Source: Deltaproteobacteria bacterium (GTDB lineage Bacteria > Desulfobacterota > Syntrophobacteria > Syntrophobacterales > Syntrophobacteraceae). Taken from it: 64,000 bases of DNA. The notes beneath the pieces were generated by a model that was given only the letters and a program-made list of their open reading frames with translations, was not told where the DNA came from and searched no databases. Where the stretch lies: contig JAKAJS010000285.1 in the NCBI GenBank assembly GCA_021813685.1, positions 1-64,000 of the forward strand, in the 5' to 3' direction. Within the stretch, counting starts at the first letter, position 1. Every line of letters begins with the position of its first letter. Below, piece after piece: positions 7,594-14,841 of the stretch. The position numbers and the translations under genes are program-made.

Positions 7594-9645
7594 CTAGACT
7601 TTCCTGATGCTGCACAAAAGCCCCTTCCACTGCGGGTACCCCATGATGGGCTCCCTGCATTGACAATCGGTGAGATTATTGCAATTGGCCTCTCCGGGCC
7701 AGCCGTGGGGAACGAGCACCACCCCCTCCATGACCCGTTCGTCAACGCTCGCCTTCATTTTAACATACCCGCGATCGGTTTCCACAATGACGTCGTCCAT
7801 GTGGGCGATTCCGTAGCGCGCGGCAGTCTGCGGGCCGATCTCCGCTTTGGGGTGGGGGCTCAGCCGCGTGATGGAATCCACATTGTGGATCATCGTGTTG
7901 GTGTAGTGGATGTCGCGCGTGCCGGTGGAAAGAATGAGCGGATAGGTGCTCCCGAGTTCCTCCCAGCGCACCCCCTGGGGGCTCTTGTCCGGCTCCCGGT
8001 AGGTCGGAAGAGGGTCAAAGCCCGCCTTCTCGAAGGCTTCACTGTAGATCTCGATCTTGCCGGTGGGCGTCGTGAACGATTTTTCGGTGCAGCCGTATTT
8101 GACTTCCTGGAAAAAGCGCCCTTCGGGGACTTTCTTCAAGTCTTCCAGAGAGAGCCCGCTCGGTCCCAGTTCGTAGGACACCAGCTCTTCTCCCGACTTC
8201 CAGGGAAACTTCTCGCCAAACCCGCACTTCTGCGCAAGCTCGGTGTAGACCTCCCGCATGGACTTACACTCGTGATAGCGCTCGAGAAAGGGGCTTCTGA
8301 GCATCAGGTACGGCAGACAGTGGCACACATTGTAATTGTAGGCAAGGCCTGCGAACTCGAACTGGTTGGCCGCGGGCAGCACATAATGGGCAAACTGCGC
8401 CGTTTCGGACAGAAACTGGTCGTAGACGACCAGAAGGTCGAGTTTTTGAAACGCATCCCTGAGAGCGTTGGAATCGGGCATGGTGACAAGCGGATTTCCG
8501 CCTGCGACCATGAAAGCCTTGATCTTTCCCGGAACACTTTCCGGAACCATGTTCATGACCGCATAGGGGCTCGTACGCCCCCACAGTTCGTAGAAAAGCG
8601 GGTACTCATCGGCTCCCAGAGGCTTGCCCGGAAACGGCAGGCTGGCATCGGCCAGCCGCAGCCGGGGACTGATCACCCATCCGCCCGGCACGTTGATGTT
8701 GCCGGTAATGACCTGGAGGATGGCCATCGCGCGGTCGGTCTGGCTGCCGTTTGCACACTGGTCCTGGGTACAGGTGCCGTGAAAAATGCTCGCCCCCTTC
8801 GTCGTGGCAAACCGGCGGGCAAGAATGCGTATCTGCTCGGCCGGAACCGAGGTGATCGGTTCGGCCCACTCCGGGGTGTATTTCTGGATATGGGGCACGA
8901 GCGCATCGAAGCCATGGGTCCATTTGCTCACAAAGTCGGCGTCGTAGAGCTTTTCGTTTATGACAACGTTAATGAGTGCCAGAGCCAGCGCGCCGTCGGT
9001 TCCCGGTCGTATCGGAAGATACATCTCGGCCCTGTCCGCAATCGGGATTCTCCTCGGGTCGATGACGATCACCCGGGCGCCTTTGCGGATGTTTTCCTCC
9101 ATGGCCATGGCCAGGGGGAAGTCCGAGGCCGCAGGGTTGTGGCCCCACAGTAAATAGAGATTGGAGTTCATCTCCTCGACCGGATATTTTCCGAAGGTGA
9201 TCTGTCGCGCCCGGATCCTCATCCTGTAACAGATCGATTCCACCGAAAAAAAGTTGGCAGACCCCAGGGCCGCCTTGAAGCGGTGGGTAAGAGAGATCAT
9301 CTCGAGGTTTTCCACCCCGATCGATCCGCAGAAAAAGGCGATGGCCGAGCCGCCAAACTCCTCCTTGAGCGCCATGAGCTTTGCCGATATTTCCTCGATC
9401 GCCTGGTCCCAGGGAATCCTCTGAAACTCCCCGTTCACCTTCTTCAAGGGATACTTGAGCCTGTCCGGGTGATAGAGGTGTTCCACCGCAGCGCCCCCCT
9501 TCGGGCACAAACGACCCTTGTTCAAAGGATGAGAACTCTGCCCCTCGACCCTGACAGCCTTCCCATCTTCCACCGTCACCTCCATGCCGCAGCTGTGATA
9601 GCAGATGGCGCACCCGGTCAGATACTTCTTCGCTCCCTCGGACAT
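7594..9645 (-). CDS. Molybdopterin-dependent oxidoreductase (DMSO reductase superfamily)
   Basis: A 683-residue catalytic subunit carrying a bis-molybdopterin guanine dinucleotide cofactor. An N-terminal [4Fe-4S] site has Cx2Cx3C (CAICYHSCGM) plus the later CPKGG cysteine. The likely metal-ligand region is FFSVESICYRMRIRARQ, with Cys at the position used by Ser, Cys or SeCys in the superfamily. MPT-contacting motifs (WGHNPAASDFP, VIDPRR, GTCTQDQ, GGNPL, STGTRDIHY) occur in the expected order. There is no Tat signal, and no electron-transfer or membrane-anchor subunit is adjacent, so it is probably cytoplasmic. The neighbouring FmdE-like gene is the only partner. Acetylene hydratase, formate dehydrogenase-like and polysulfide/thiosulfate reductase-like activities cannot be separated here. 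The start follows an AGGGGTG ribosome site. Confidence 0.88.
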   Translation of the reverse strand: MSEGAKKYLTGCAICYHSCGMEVTVEDGKAVRVEGQSSHPLNKGRLCPKGGAAVEHLYHPDRLKYPLKKVNGEFQRIPWDQAIEEISAKLMALKEEFGGSAIAFFCGSIGVENLEMISLTHRFKAALGSANFFSVESICYRMRIRARQITFGKYPVEEMNSNLYLLWGHNPAASDFPLAMAMEENIRKGARVIVIDPRRIPIADRAEMYLPIRPGTDGALALALINVVINEKLYDADFVSKWTHGFDALVPHIQKYTPEWAEPITSVPAEQIRILARRFATTKGASIFHGTCTQDQCANGSQTDRAMAILQVITGNINVPGGWVISPRLRLADASLPFPGKPLGADEYPLFYELWGRTSPYAVMNMVPESVPGKIKAFMVAGGNPLVTMPDSNALRDAFQKLDLLVVYDQFLSETAQFAHYVLPAANQFEFAGLAYNYNVCHCLPYLMLRSPFLERYHECKSMREVYTELAQKCGFGEKFPWKSGEELVSYELGPSGLSLEDLKKVPEGRFFQEVKYGCTEKSFTTPTGKIEIYSEAFEKAGFDPLPTYREPDKSPQGVRWEELGSTYPLILSTGTRDIHYTNTMIHNVDSITRLSPHPKAEIGPQTAARYGIAHMDDVIVETDRGYVKMKASVDERVMEGVVLVPHGWPGEANCNNLTDCQCREPIMGYPQWKGLLCSIRKV

Positions 9646-9860
9646 TTCACACCCCTGGTCTTCTGTGTTATCGTGAGCACTGGGTTCCAAACGGACACAC
9701 GCGCGGCGTTCCGCCGCGAGGAATGACACAGTAGCTATGATACCGCTACAATGTAACTTGGACGCACTACCCTGTCAACAAATTTCATTACCCGGGAAAG
9801 GGGTCGCTCTTCCACTCGGAAGATCCTCCTTTTTTCCTGCCACAGACGAGAGGACTGCTC

Positions 9861-10619
9861 ATGGACAAATCTCTTAAGGGGAAAACCGCCATCGTAACGG
9901 GTGCGAGTTCGGGTATCGGACGGGCAACGGCCGAGGGTCTGGCCGAAGCGGGAGCGGCGGTGGTGCTTCATGCCAGGCGAAAGGAAAGGCTCGAAGCGCT
10001 CGCCGCCGAAATCACGGCACGGGGCGGAAAAGCCCTCGCCGTCGCAGGGGATGCGAAAAAACCGGAACAGATCGATCTTCTGCTGGATAGCGCGTTGCGC
10101 TGGAAAGAAGGAGGCTCGAAGGTGGACATCGTTATCGCCAATGCGGGAAGAGGGCTTGCGGGGGGCGTTTTAACAAGCGATGAATCCTCCTGGCGCGAGC
10201 TCTTCGAGCTAAACGTTCTCGGGGCGGCCCACCTCCTTCGCGTTGCAGCGCAGTACATGGTGGCGCGAAAAAGCGGCGACATCGTAATTCTGGGATCGGT
10301 CGTCGGGCGAAACGTATCTCCTTTCAGCGGATTTTACGGTTCGAGCAAGTTCGCCATAGGAGCGATCGCAGAGGGGCTTCGCCGGGAGGTTTGCGCGCAC
10401 GGCGTCCGCGTCTCGCTCATCATGCCGGGGATCGTGGAAAGCGAATTTCAGGAAGTTGCCGGCTATACCGAGGAAAACTTCGGCAAAAGCGTCGCGCGGT
10501 TCGGGAAAGTGCTCGAGCCCCGAAATATCGCCGCGGGCATCCTCTGGCTTCTCTCTATGCCTGCACATGTAAGCGTAAACGAGATAACGATCCGCCCCAC
10601 GGGCCAAGACTACCCGTAA
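9861..10619 (+). CDS. Short-chain dehydrogenase/reductase (SDR) family oxidoreductase
   Basis: A 252-residue classical SDR using NAD(P)H. The nucleotide-binding motif is TGASSGIG, with a basic residue cluster after beta2 (HARRKERLE) that favours NADP(H). The structural NAG is present (ANAGRG), and the catalytic triad lies in ILGSVVGRN...FYGSSKFA (Ser, Tyr, Lys). The C-terminal substrate loop gives no substrate clue. The closest generic description is a YdfG/serine-3-dehydrogenase-like enzyme. It stands alone, divergent from the molybdoenzyme gene. Confidence 0.9.
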   Translation: MDKSLKGKTAIVTGASSGIGRATAEGLAEAGAAVVLHARRKERLEALAAEITARGGKALAVAGDAKKPEQIDLLLDSALRWKEGGSKVDIVIANAGRGLAGGVLTSDESSWRELFELNVLGAAHLLRVAAQYMVARKSGDIVILGSVVGRNVSPFSGFYGSSKFAIGAIAEGLRREVCAHGVRVSLIMPGIVESEFQEVAGYTEENFGKSVARFGKVLEPRNIAAGILWLLSMPAHVSVNEITIRPTGQDYP

Positions 10620-10620
10620 G

Positions 10621-10647
10621 CGGGCGGCGGCGTGTCGCCGCTGCCCG
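10621..10647 (+). terminator. Strong GC hairpin directly after the SDR stop codon
   Basis: CGGGCGGCGGCG and CGCCGCTGCCCG pair over 12 bp (one G-U) around a TGT loop, beginning 2 nt after the stop codon of the SDR gene. It is followed by GGTGGCC rather than a T tract, so it is either a non-canonical terminator or a relative of the GC-rich palindromic element just downstream. Confidence 0.5.
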
Positions 10648-10690
10648 GGTGGCCTTGCCCTTTCGCGCTGCCGTTAGGAAATCGTCATGG

Positions 10691-10753
10691 CCCCGCCGCC
10701 GCCGAAGGCAGCGGCGTCATCGGCTGGGCAATCCCGGCTGCGGCGGCTCGCCG
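10691..10753 (-). repeat. GC-rich two-hairpin palindromic element, copy 1 (in methyltransferase 3' end)
   Basis: This 63-bp element aligns with copies at 30176-30239 and 46584-46644. On the plus strand it begins CCCCGCCGCC, followed by the stem GCC-GAA-GGC and then AGCGGCG. It ends with a GGCGGCTCGCCG hairpin. Copy 1 supplies the last residues (GEPPQPGLPSR) and stop codon of the methyltransferase gene and extends beyond it. Confidence 0.8.
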
Positions 10754-11664
10754 CCCGCCGTCGCCGCGAAGTGGATGTGGTCCGAGGCGCGGTAGCCGTC
10801 GGTGCGGTCCGCGAAGTAGCGTCTTTGGATCTCCGGGGGGGCGAGGTCTTCCATGAGGTGCAACCCGACGCCGGCAAGGTCGGTCGCAAGTGCTGCGGGA
10901 GAAAATCCCGTCCGCAGCGGCTCCCCCAACTCCTTAAGCGAATCGGCGATCGCCTTTAACCGCCCGGCCGCTTTTGCATCTCCGGGCACATTCGGTTCGA
11001 GGTAATCGAAGACGAGCGTGCTTTTCGGGGCCGAAATCCTCGCCGCGGCGGCCAGGGTATCGAGGACGGTCTCCCGCGGGAGATAATAGGTAACGCCAAG
11101 CCAGCTGAAAAAGGTCGAGGCTGTTGGGTCATAGGGGGCGTGCGCTGCGAGATCGAAAAGAGATCCTTTCGTAAAATCGAGCGGAACGAAATGGAGGCCG
11201 GGCGGGATGTTCCAGCCCAGTTCCCGGATGCGTTCGCGCTTAAAGGCCTGCGTTGCCGGATGATCCACCTCGAACACCTCGACCCGTGTGAGGGCCCGGG
11301 GGCAGCGGAAGGCGAAGGTGTCCATCCCGGCCCCCAGGATCACGTACTGGGTTGCGCCCCGGTCGATCGCGACGCGCAGGGCTTCCTCCGCATAGCGTGC
11401 GCGGCTTAAAACGACGGCGGCCCCGGTGCACAGCTCAAGCGCGCGCTTTACCGTGCTCGTCTCGTCCCCGCACGCGGCCGCCCCCTCGGGGTCAATCGAC
11501 TTGAGCCTCGCGATCAGGTGCTCGGCGATGAGAAAACGCTCCCTATCCGTCAAGAGGTCGTATGCCAGAGGGTCGTTAAACAGGATCGGGTTGTCGTTTC
11601 GGGCGTGGAAGCCGCGCATGAACGCGGTGCCAAGGGCTGTGAGGCTGAAACCATTCTTTTCCAT
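10717..11664 (-). CDS. Class I SAM-dependent methyltransferase (leucine carboxyl methyltransferase-like)
   Basis: A 315-residue protein of the bacterial family related to leucine carboxyl methyltransferases and polyketide O-methyltransferases. The SAM site is shown by YVILGAGMDTFAFRCP (motif I), VFEVDHPATQ (acidic residue after beta2) and FVPLDFTKGSL. FFSWLGVTYYLPRE is the family's post-motif segment. The substrate is unknown. I chose the ATG giving MEKNGFSLTA because GGAAGG lies 7 nt upstream; two further in-frame ATGs lie just before it. The C-terminus is unusual: the final ~11 residues and stop codon are encoded by the palindromic repeat. Confidence 0.85.
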   Translation of the reverse strand: MEKNGFSLTALGTAFMRGFHARNDNPILFNDPLAYDLLTDRERFLIAEHLIARLKSIDPEGAAACGDETSTVKRALELCTGAAVVLSRARYAEEALRVAIDRGATQYVILGAGMDTFAFRCPRALTRVEVFEVDHPATQAFKRERIRELGWNIPPGLHFVPLDFTKGSLFDLAAHAPYDPTASTFFSWLGVTYYLPRETVLDTLAAAARISAPKSTLVFDYLEPNVPGDAKAAGRLKAIADSLKELGEPLRTGFSPAALATDLAGVGLHLMEDLAPPEIQRRYFADRTDGYRASDHIHFAATAGGEPPQPGLPSR

Positions 11665-11903
11665 CGCCATCCTTCCCCGGATCGAGAAAAAGCGAGGCAC
11701 GCGCGTCCTTTACTCGTCCACTCTCAGGTTCTTAGCCGCTTTCTTTCTGAAATTACCAGATACACAATCGAAATACCAAAACTCACCGGCAAAGGCCCCC
11801 CCTTTGGCCGCGGACCTGCCCGGGAAAAGCCCCGCCCCGCTGGCATGGCGAATGCAACCGTTGGGGGGAGAAGTGCAGGCCTTACAGGAGAGGTTCAAAA
11901 AAA

Positions 11904-12200
11904 ATGGAAAAGCAAACCCGGCCGGTTCACCCCGGTAAGATCCTGCTTCACGAATTTCTCGAGCCCCTGGGGATAAGTCAGACAAAGCTGGCGCTTTTTC
12001 TAAACGTCCCCCCGCGCCGCATCAACCAGATAGTTCTGGGAAGGCGCAGGATAAGCGCCGATACGGCCCTTCGCCTCGGCCACTGCCTCAACACCTCGCC
12101 CCAGTTCTGGCTGGGGCTGCAGTCGGACTACGACGTCTCTATCGCGCAAAACCGGCTAAAAGACGAGGTGCGCCGCGATGTCCTCACCTGCAGCCCGTAG
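11904..12200 (+). CDS. HigA-family addiction module antitoxin (orphan)
   Basis: A 98-residue Xre-family protein of the VapI/HigA group: HPGKILLHEFLEPLGISQTK, the helix-turn-helix in LFLNVPPRRINQIVLGRRR, and the hallmark LNTSPQFWLGLQSDYDV. It normally binds DNA to repress a higBA operon and neutralises a RelE-like HigB nuclease encoded just upstream. The 200 bp upstream here contain no recognisable HigB, so it appears orphaned or serves as a lone regulator. AGGAGAGG precedes the start. The next gene is convergent, 9 bp away. Confidence 0.88.
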   Translation: MEKQTRPVHPGKILLHEFLEPLGISQTKLALFLNVPPRRINQIVLGRRRISADTALRLGHCLNTSPQFWLGLQSDYDVSIAQNRLKDEVRRDVLTCSP

Positions 12201-12209
12201 ACCCCCGCA

Positions 12210-13409
12210 CTATTTTTTCCTCTTTTCTTCGAGCTTTGCCTGTAGAAGGTCTGCCAGGGTTCCCATGGGAGCGCGCCCTTTCGAATAATTCGAAAAATCC
12301 TCTGCGCCCTGCTCTTCGTCTCCTTCGCCCCCGGCGGGGGAAAGCGAGATACGCTTGTTTTCCCTGTCGATCGCCTCGATCTTTACCGCGAGCACCGCTC
12401 CCCTGGCCACCACGTCCTGCGGGTGCCGTATCTTTTTGCCGCCGCTCCCAAGCTTTGAGATGTGCAAAAGCCCGTCGACGCCGGGGGCAAGGGAGACGAA
12501 GGCGCCGAAATTGGTGAGCCGCACGACCGTTCCGCTGTGCTGCGAGCCGACGGGAAACGCTTTTTCCACTCCCTCCCAGGGGTCTGGCAGCGCCCGTTTC
12601 AGGCTGAAGGAAAACCGGTCGTTTTCCCAGTCGAGCTTCATTGCCACAACCTCGACTTCCTGGCCGACCTGCAGCACCGAGCCGATCTCTTCGGTCCTCT
12701 CCCAGCCGATTTCCGAGATCGGTATGAGTCCCTCTATGCCTCCGATGGTGACAAAGGCGCCAAAATCCCGTATCGAGCTGATCGTACCCGTCACCCGTGC
12801 TCCTTCCAGAATCCGGCTCCTTTGCTCCTCTTTTTGTCTGCGCCGCTCCTCTTCCATCACCGCCCGGTTGGATAAAACGATGTTTCGCCCCTTTTCGCCG
12901 TATTGGGTGATGAGAAAATTCAGATGGCGCCCGGTTACCTCCTTGGGGTTTTCCCGCTGGAGCCCCATCTGGGAAAACGGGCAAAACCCGCGAAGCCCCC
13001 CCGCGATCCGTATCTCGAAGCCGCCCTTGATCTCTTTTTCCACCAGCCCTTCGACCGGAATCTTGTTTTGCCAGGCCTCCTCGAGGTGGTACCTCGCCGC
13101 ATCGCCTCCGGAAATCCGGGTCGTAAAGCGCATCTGGCCTTCCTCGGCCGAAAGATAGTAGGCCTCGATCACCTCGCCTTCACGAACCGAGAGTTCCCCC
13201 TCGTCGTTTAGAAATTCCTTCGCTTCGAGGTATCCCTCGCTCTTGGCCCCAAGATCTATAAAGACCCACTCGGAGGAAATGTTTACGATCCTCGCCTTCA
13301 CCTTTTGCCCCGGGCTAAACCGCACGGGCTTTACCTCGCTTTCCCGCAAAAGCTCGGCAAAACTCTTTTCTTCCTCCATTTCATCCCGCACTTCTTCGTC
13401 TTCTCTCAT
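12210..13409 (-). CDS. S1-repeat RNA-binding protein (RpsA-like)
   Basis: A 399-residue protein with an acidic N-terminus and four S1 (OB-fold) repeats. Repeat 1 begins at VKARIVNISSEWVFIDLGAK, repeat 2 is diverged (VEGLVEKEIKGGFEIRIAGG), repeat 3 starts at VTGTISSIRDFGAFVTIGG and repeat 4 at SGTVVRLTNFGAFVSLAPG. E. coli ribosomal protein S1 has six repeats; four-repeat forms occur as S1 homologues or accessory RNA-binding proteins. The two C-terminal repeats are the best conserved. I chose the ATG at 13409 because longer in-frame extensions run into the repeat array, and an AAGAGGTCG purine run lies upstream. There is no cmk gene beside it, unlike true rpsA loci. Confidence 0.85.
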   Translation of the reverse strand: MREDEEVRDEMEEEKSFAELLRESEVKPVRFSPGQKVKARIVNISSEWVFIDLGAKSEGYLEAKEFLNDEGELSVREGEVIEAYYLSAEEGQMRFTTRISGGDAARYHLEEAWQNKIPVEGLVEKEIKGGFEIRIAGGLRGFCPFSQMGLQRENPKEVTGRHLNFLITQYGEKGRNIVLSNRAVMEEERRRQKEEQRSRILEGARVTGTISSIRDFGAFVTIGGIEGLIPISEIGWERTEEIGSVLQVGQEVEVVAMKLDWENDRFSFSLKRALPDPWEGVEKAFPVGSQHSGTVVRLTNFGAFVSLAPGVDGLLHISKLGSGGKKIRHPQDVVARGAVLAVKIEAIDRENKRISLSPAGGEGDEEQGAEDFSNYSKGRAPMGTLADLLQAKLEEKRKK

Positions 13410-13483
13410 ACGGCCATCGACCTCTTTTCGAAAAATATTTACCCTCTGGACCTGCGGCAAACCAATCCGGCAGGTATCATACT

Positions 13484-13870
13484 CTATATTTACAGGATTT
13501 CCCTTCTTTCTTCTTTGCGGCTTCGCGCGAGAATATTTTTCCCGCAAATCCCGCCCGCTCGCTCTCAAAAGACTTTTGACAGGATTACAGGATTTACAGG
13601 ATTTTTCTTCTCTTCTTCTTCACGTCTTCGCGTGAGAAATCTTTTCCCGCAAATCCCGCCCACACGCACGCTTTCACAAGACTTTTGACAGGATTACAGG
13701 ATTTACAGGATTTCTCTTCTCTTCTTCTTCGCGTCTTCGCGTCTTCGCGTGAGAAATCTTTTCCCGCAAATCCCGCCCGCACGCACGCTTTCACAAGACT
13801 TTTGACAGGATTACAGGATTTACGGGATCGCCCTTCTCTTCTTCTTTCGCGCCTTCGCGTGAACTCGCCC
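13484..13870. repeat. Compound tandem repeat array (locus C)
   Basis: Three and a half units lie between the S1 gene and miaA. The shared landmark ACTTTTGACAGGATTACAGG starts at 13572, 13681 and 13798, giving periods of 109 and 117 bp. A partial unit precedes the first. Each unit joins the 'GACAGGATTACAGGATTTACAGGATT' core to a CTTCTTC tract, one to three CTTCGCG(T) steps, and a TTTTCCCGCAAATCCCGCCC spacer. The longer period is explained by an extra 'cgtcttcg' step. The 463-bp gap between the two genes holds no other feature. Confidence 0.93.
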
Positions 13871-13872
13871 CC

Positions 13873-14841
13873 TCACCGCCGCCCCGTCTCGAGTCTTTGG
13901 CAGATGAAACGATGGATTCCCTCGAGATCTTCGGCCGCAAAGGAGACAAAATCGGCTTCCCCGCCAAACCAGGTGATCTGCCGTTTGGCATAGCGCCTCG
14001 TCTCCCGCTTTATCGAAAAAAGCGCCTCCTCCAGCGGGAGCGCCCCCGCGACGTGTGCCGCCATCTGCTTATAGCCGATCGACTGCATCGATTTGAGCTC
14101 CGGCCCGTAGCCCATGGCAAGGAGCCCTTCGACCTCGGACTTAAGCCCCGCGGAAATCATTCCTTCGACCCTTCGCTCGATTCTTTCGTAGAGCTCCCCC
14201 CGCTCCCGGGTGATAAAGATCTTGATCGTCGGGAAAAGCTCGCGGGAAAATCCGTGGGGCTTTTGGAGGGCGGAAAGGGCAACCCCTCCGACCCGGTAGA
14301 CCTCGAGGGCACGAAGGATCCGCTGTCGGTCATTTGGGTGAATCCGTGCCGCAGCCTCCGGGTCAACGCGTAAAAGCTCCTCGTAGAGGGGCGCAAGTCC
14401 ACGGGTCTTTTCCAAAAGGATGAGTTCCTCTTTTACTGCGGGGTCGGAAGGGGGCCCGGAGCATATTCCCCGGGTCAAAACCCTCATGTAGAGTCCCGTT
14501 CCGCCAACGACCAGGGGGAGTACCCCCCGGAGGCGAAGCGAATCTATCACCGGGCGCGCGGCCGAAAGGTAGCGCGCGGCATCGAAGGGCTCATCGGGGT
14601 CGGCAACGTCGAGCAGGTGATGGCGCACCAGGCTCCGCTCTTCTGCGCTCGGCTTTGCGGTGCCCACGTCCATGTGCCGGTAGACCTGCATCGAATCGGC
14701 ATTGACTACCTCCGCGGGGAGGTTTCCGCCAAGAGCGCCTGCGAGGGCGAGCGAAAGCGTTGTCTTCCCCGAAGCCGTCGGCCCTGCGAGAAGCACCGCG
14801 GGGAGCTCACGTTCTTTTAAAGAATCGGTAAATCTCGTCAT
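13873..14841 (-). CDS. miaA: tRNA dimethylallyltransferase (MiaA)
   Basis: A 322-residue enzyme that prenylates A37 of tRNAs reading UNN codons, using dimethylallyl diphosphate. The P-loop is LLAGPTASGKTTLSLALAG. The catalytic Asp region is VNADSMQVYRHMDVGTAKP. GGTGLYMRVL and the LKSMQSIGYKQMA and KRETRRYAKRQITWF tRNA-binding motifs follow. Length is normal. Its start overlaps the 3' end of mutL by 35 bp, the common miaA-mutL arrangement, here with mutL first. The product of miaB (46757-48109) acts next on the same nucleotide. Confidence 0.97.
   Translation of the reverse strand: MTRFTDSLKERELPAVLLAGPTASGKTTLSLALAGALGGNLPAEVVNADSMQVYRHMDVGTAKPSAEERSLVRHHLLDVADPDEPFDAARYLSAARPVIDSLRLRGVLPLVVGGTGLYMRVLTRGICSGPPSDPAVKEELILLEKTRGLAPLYEELLRVDPEAAARIHPNDRQRILRALEVYRVGGVALSALQKPHGFSRELFPTIKIFITRERGELYERIERRVEGMISAGLKSEVEGLLAMGYGPELKSMQSIGYKQMAAHVAGALPLEEALFSIKRETRRYAKRQITWFGGEADFVSFAAEDLEGIHRFICQRLETGRR

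Noticed and set aside
11701-11903. A HigB toxin gene upstream of the HigA-like gene
   Set aside because: No frame in this stretch shows RelE/HigB motifs; frames there read as low-complexity or continue the antisense of the methyltransferase.
13484-13870. Compound repeat array as a CRISPR
   Set aside because: Unit lengths of 109-117 bp with near-identical 'spacers' do not fit the short repeats and unique spacers of a CRISPR array, and no cas genes are present.
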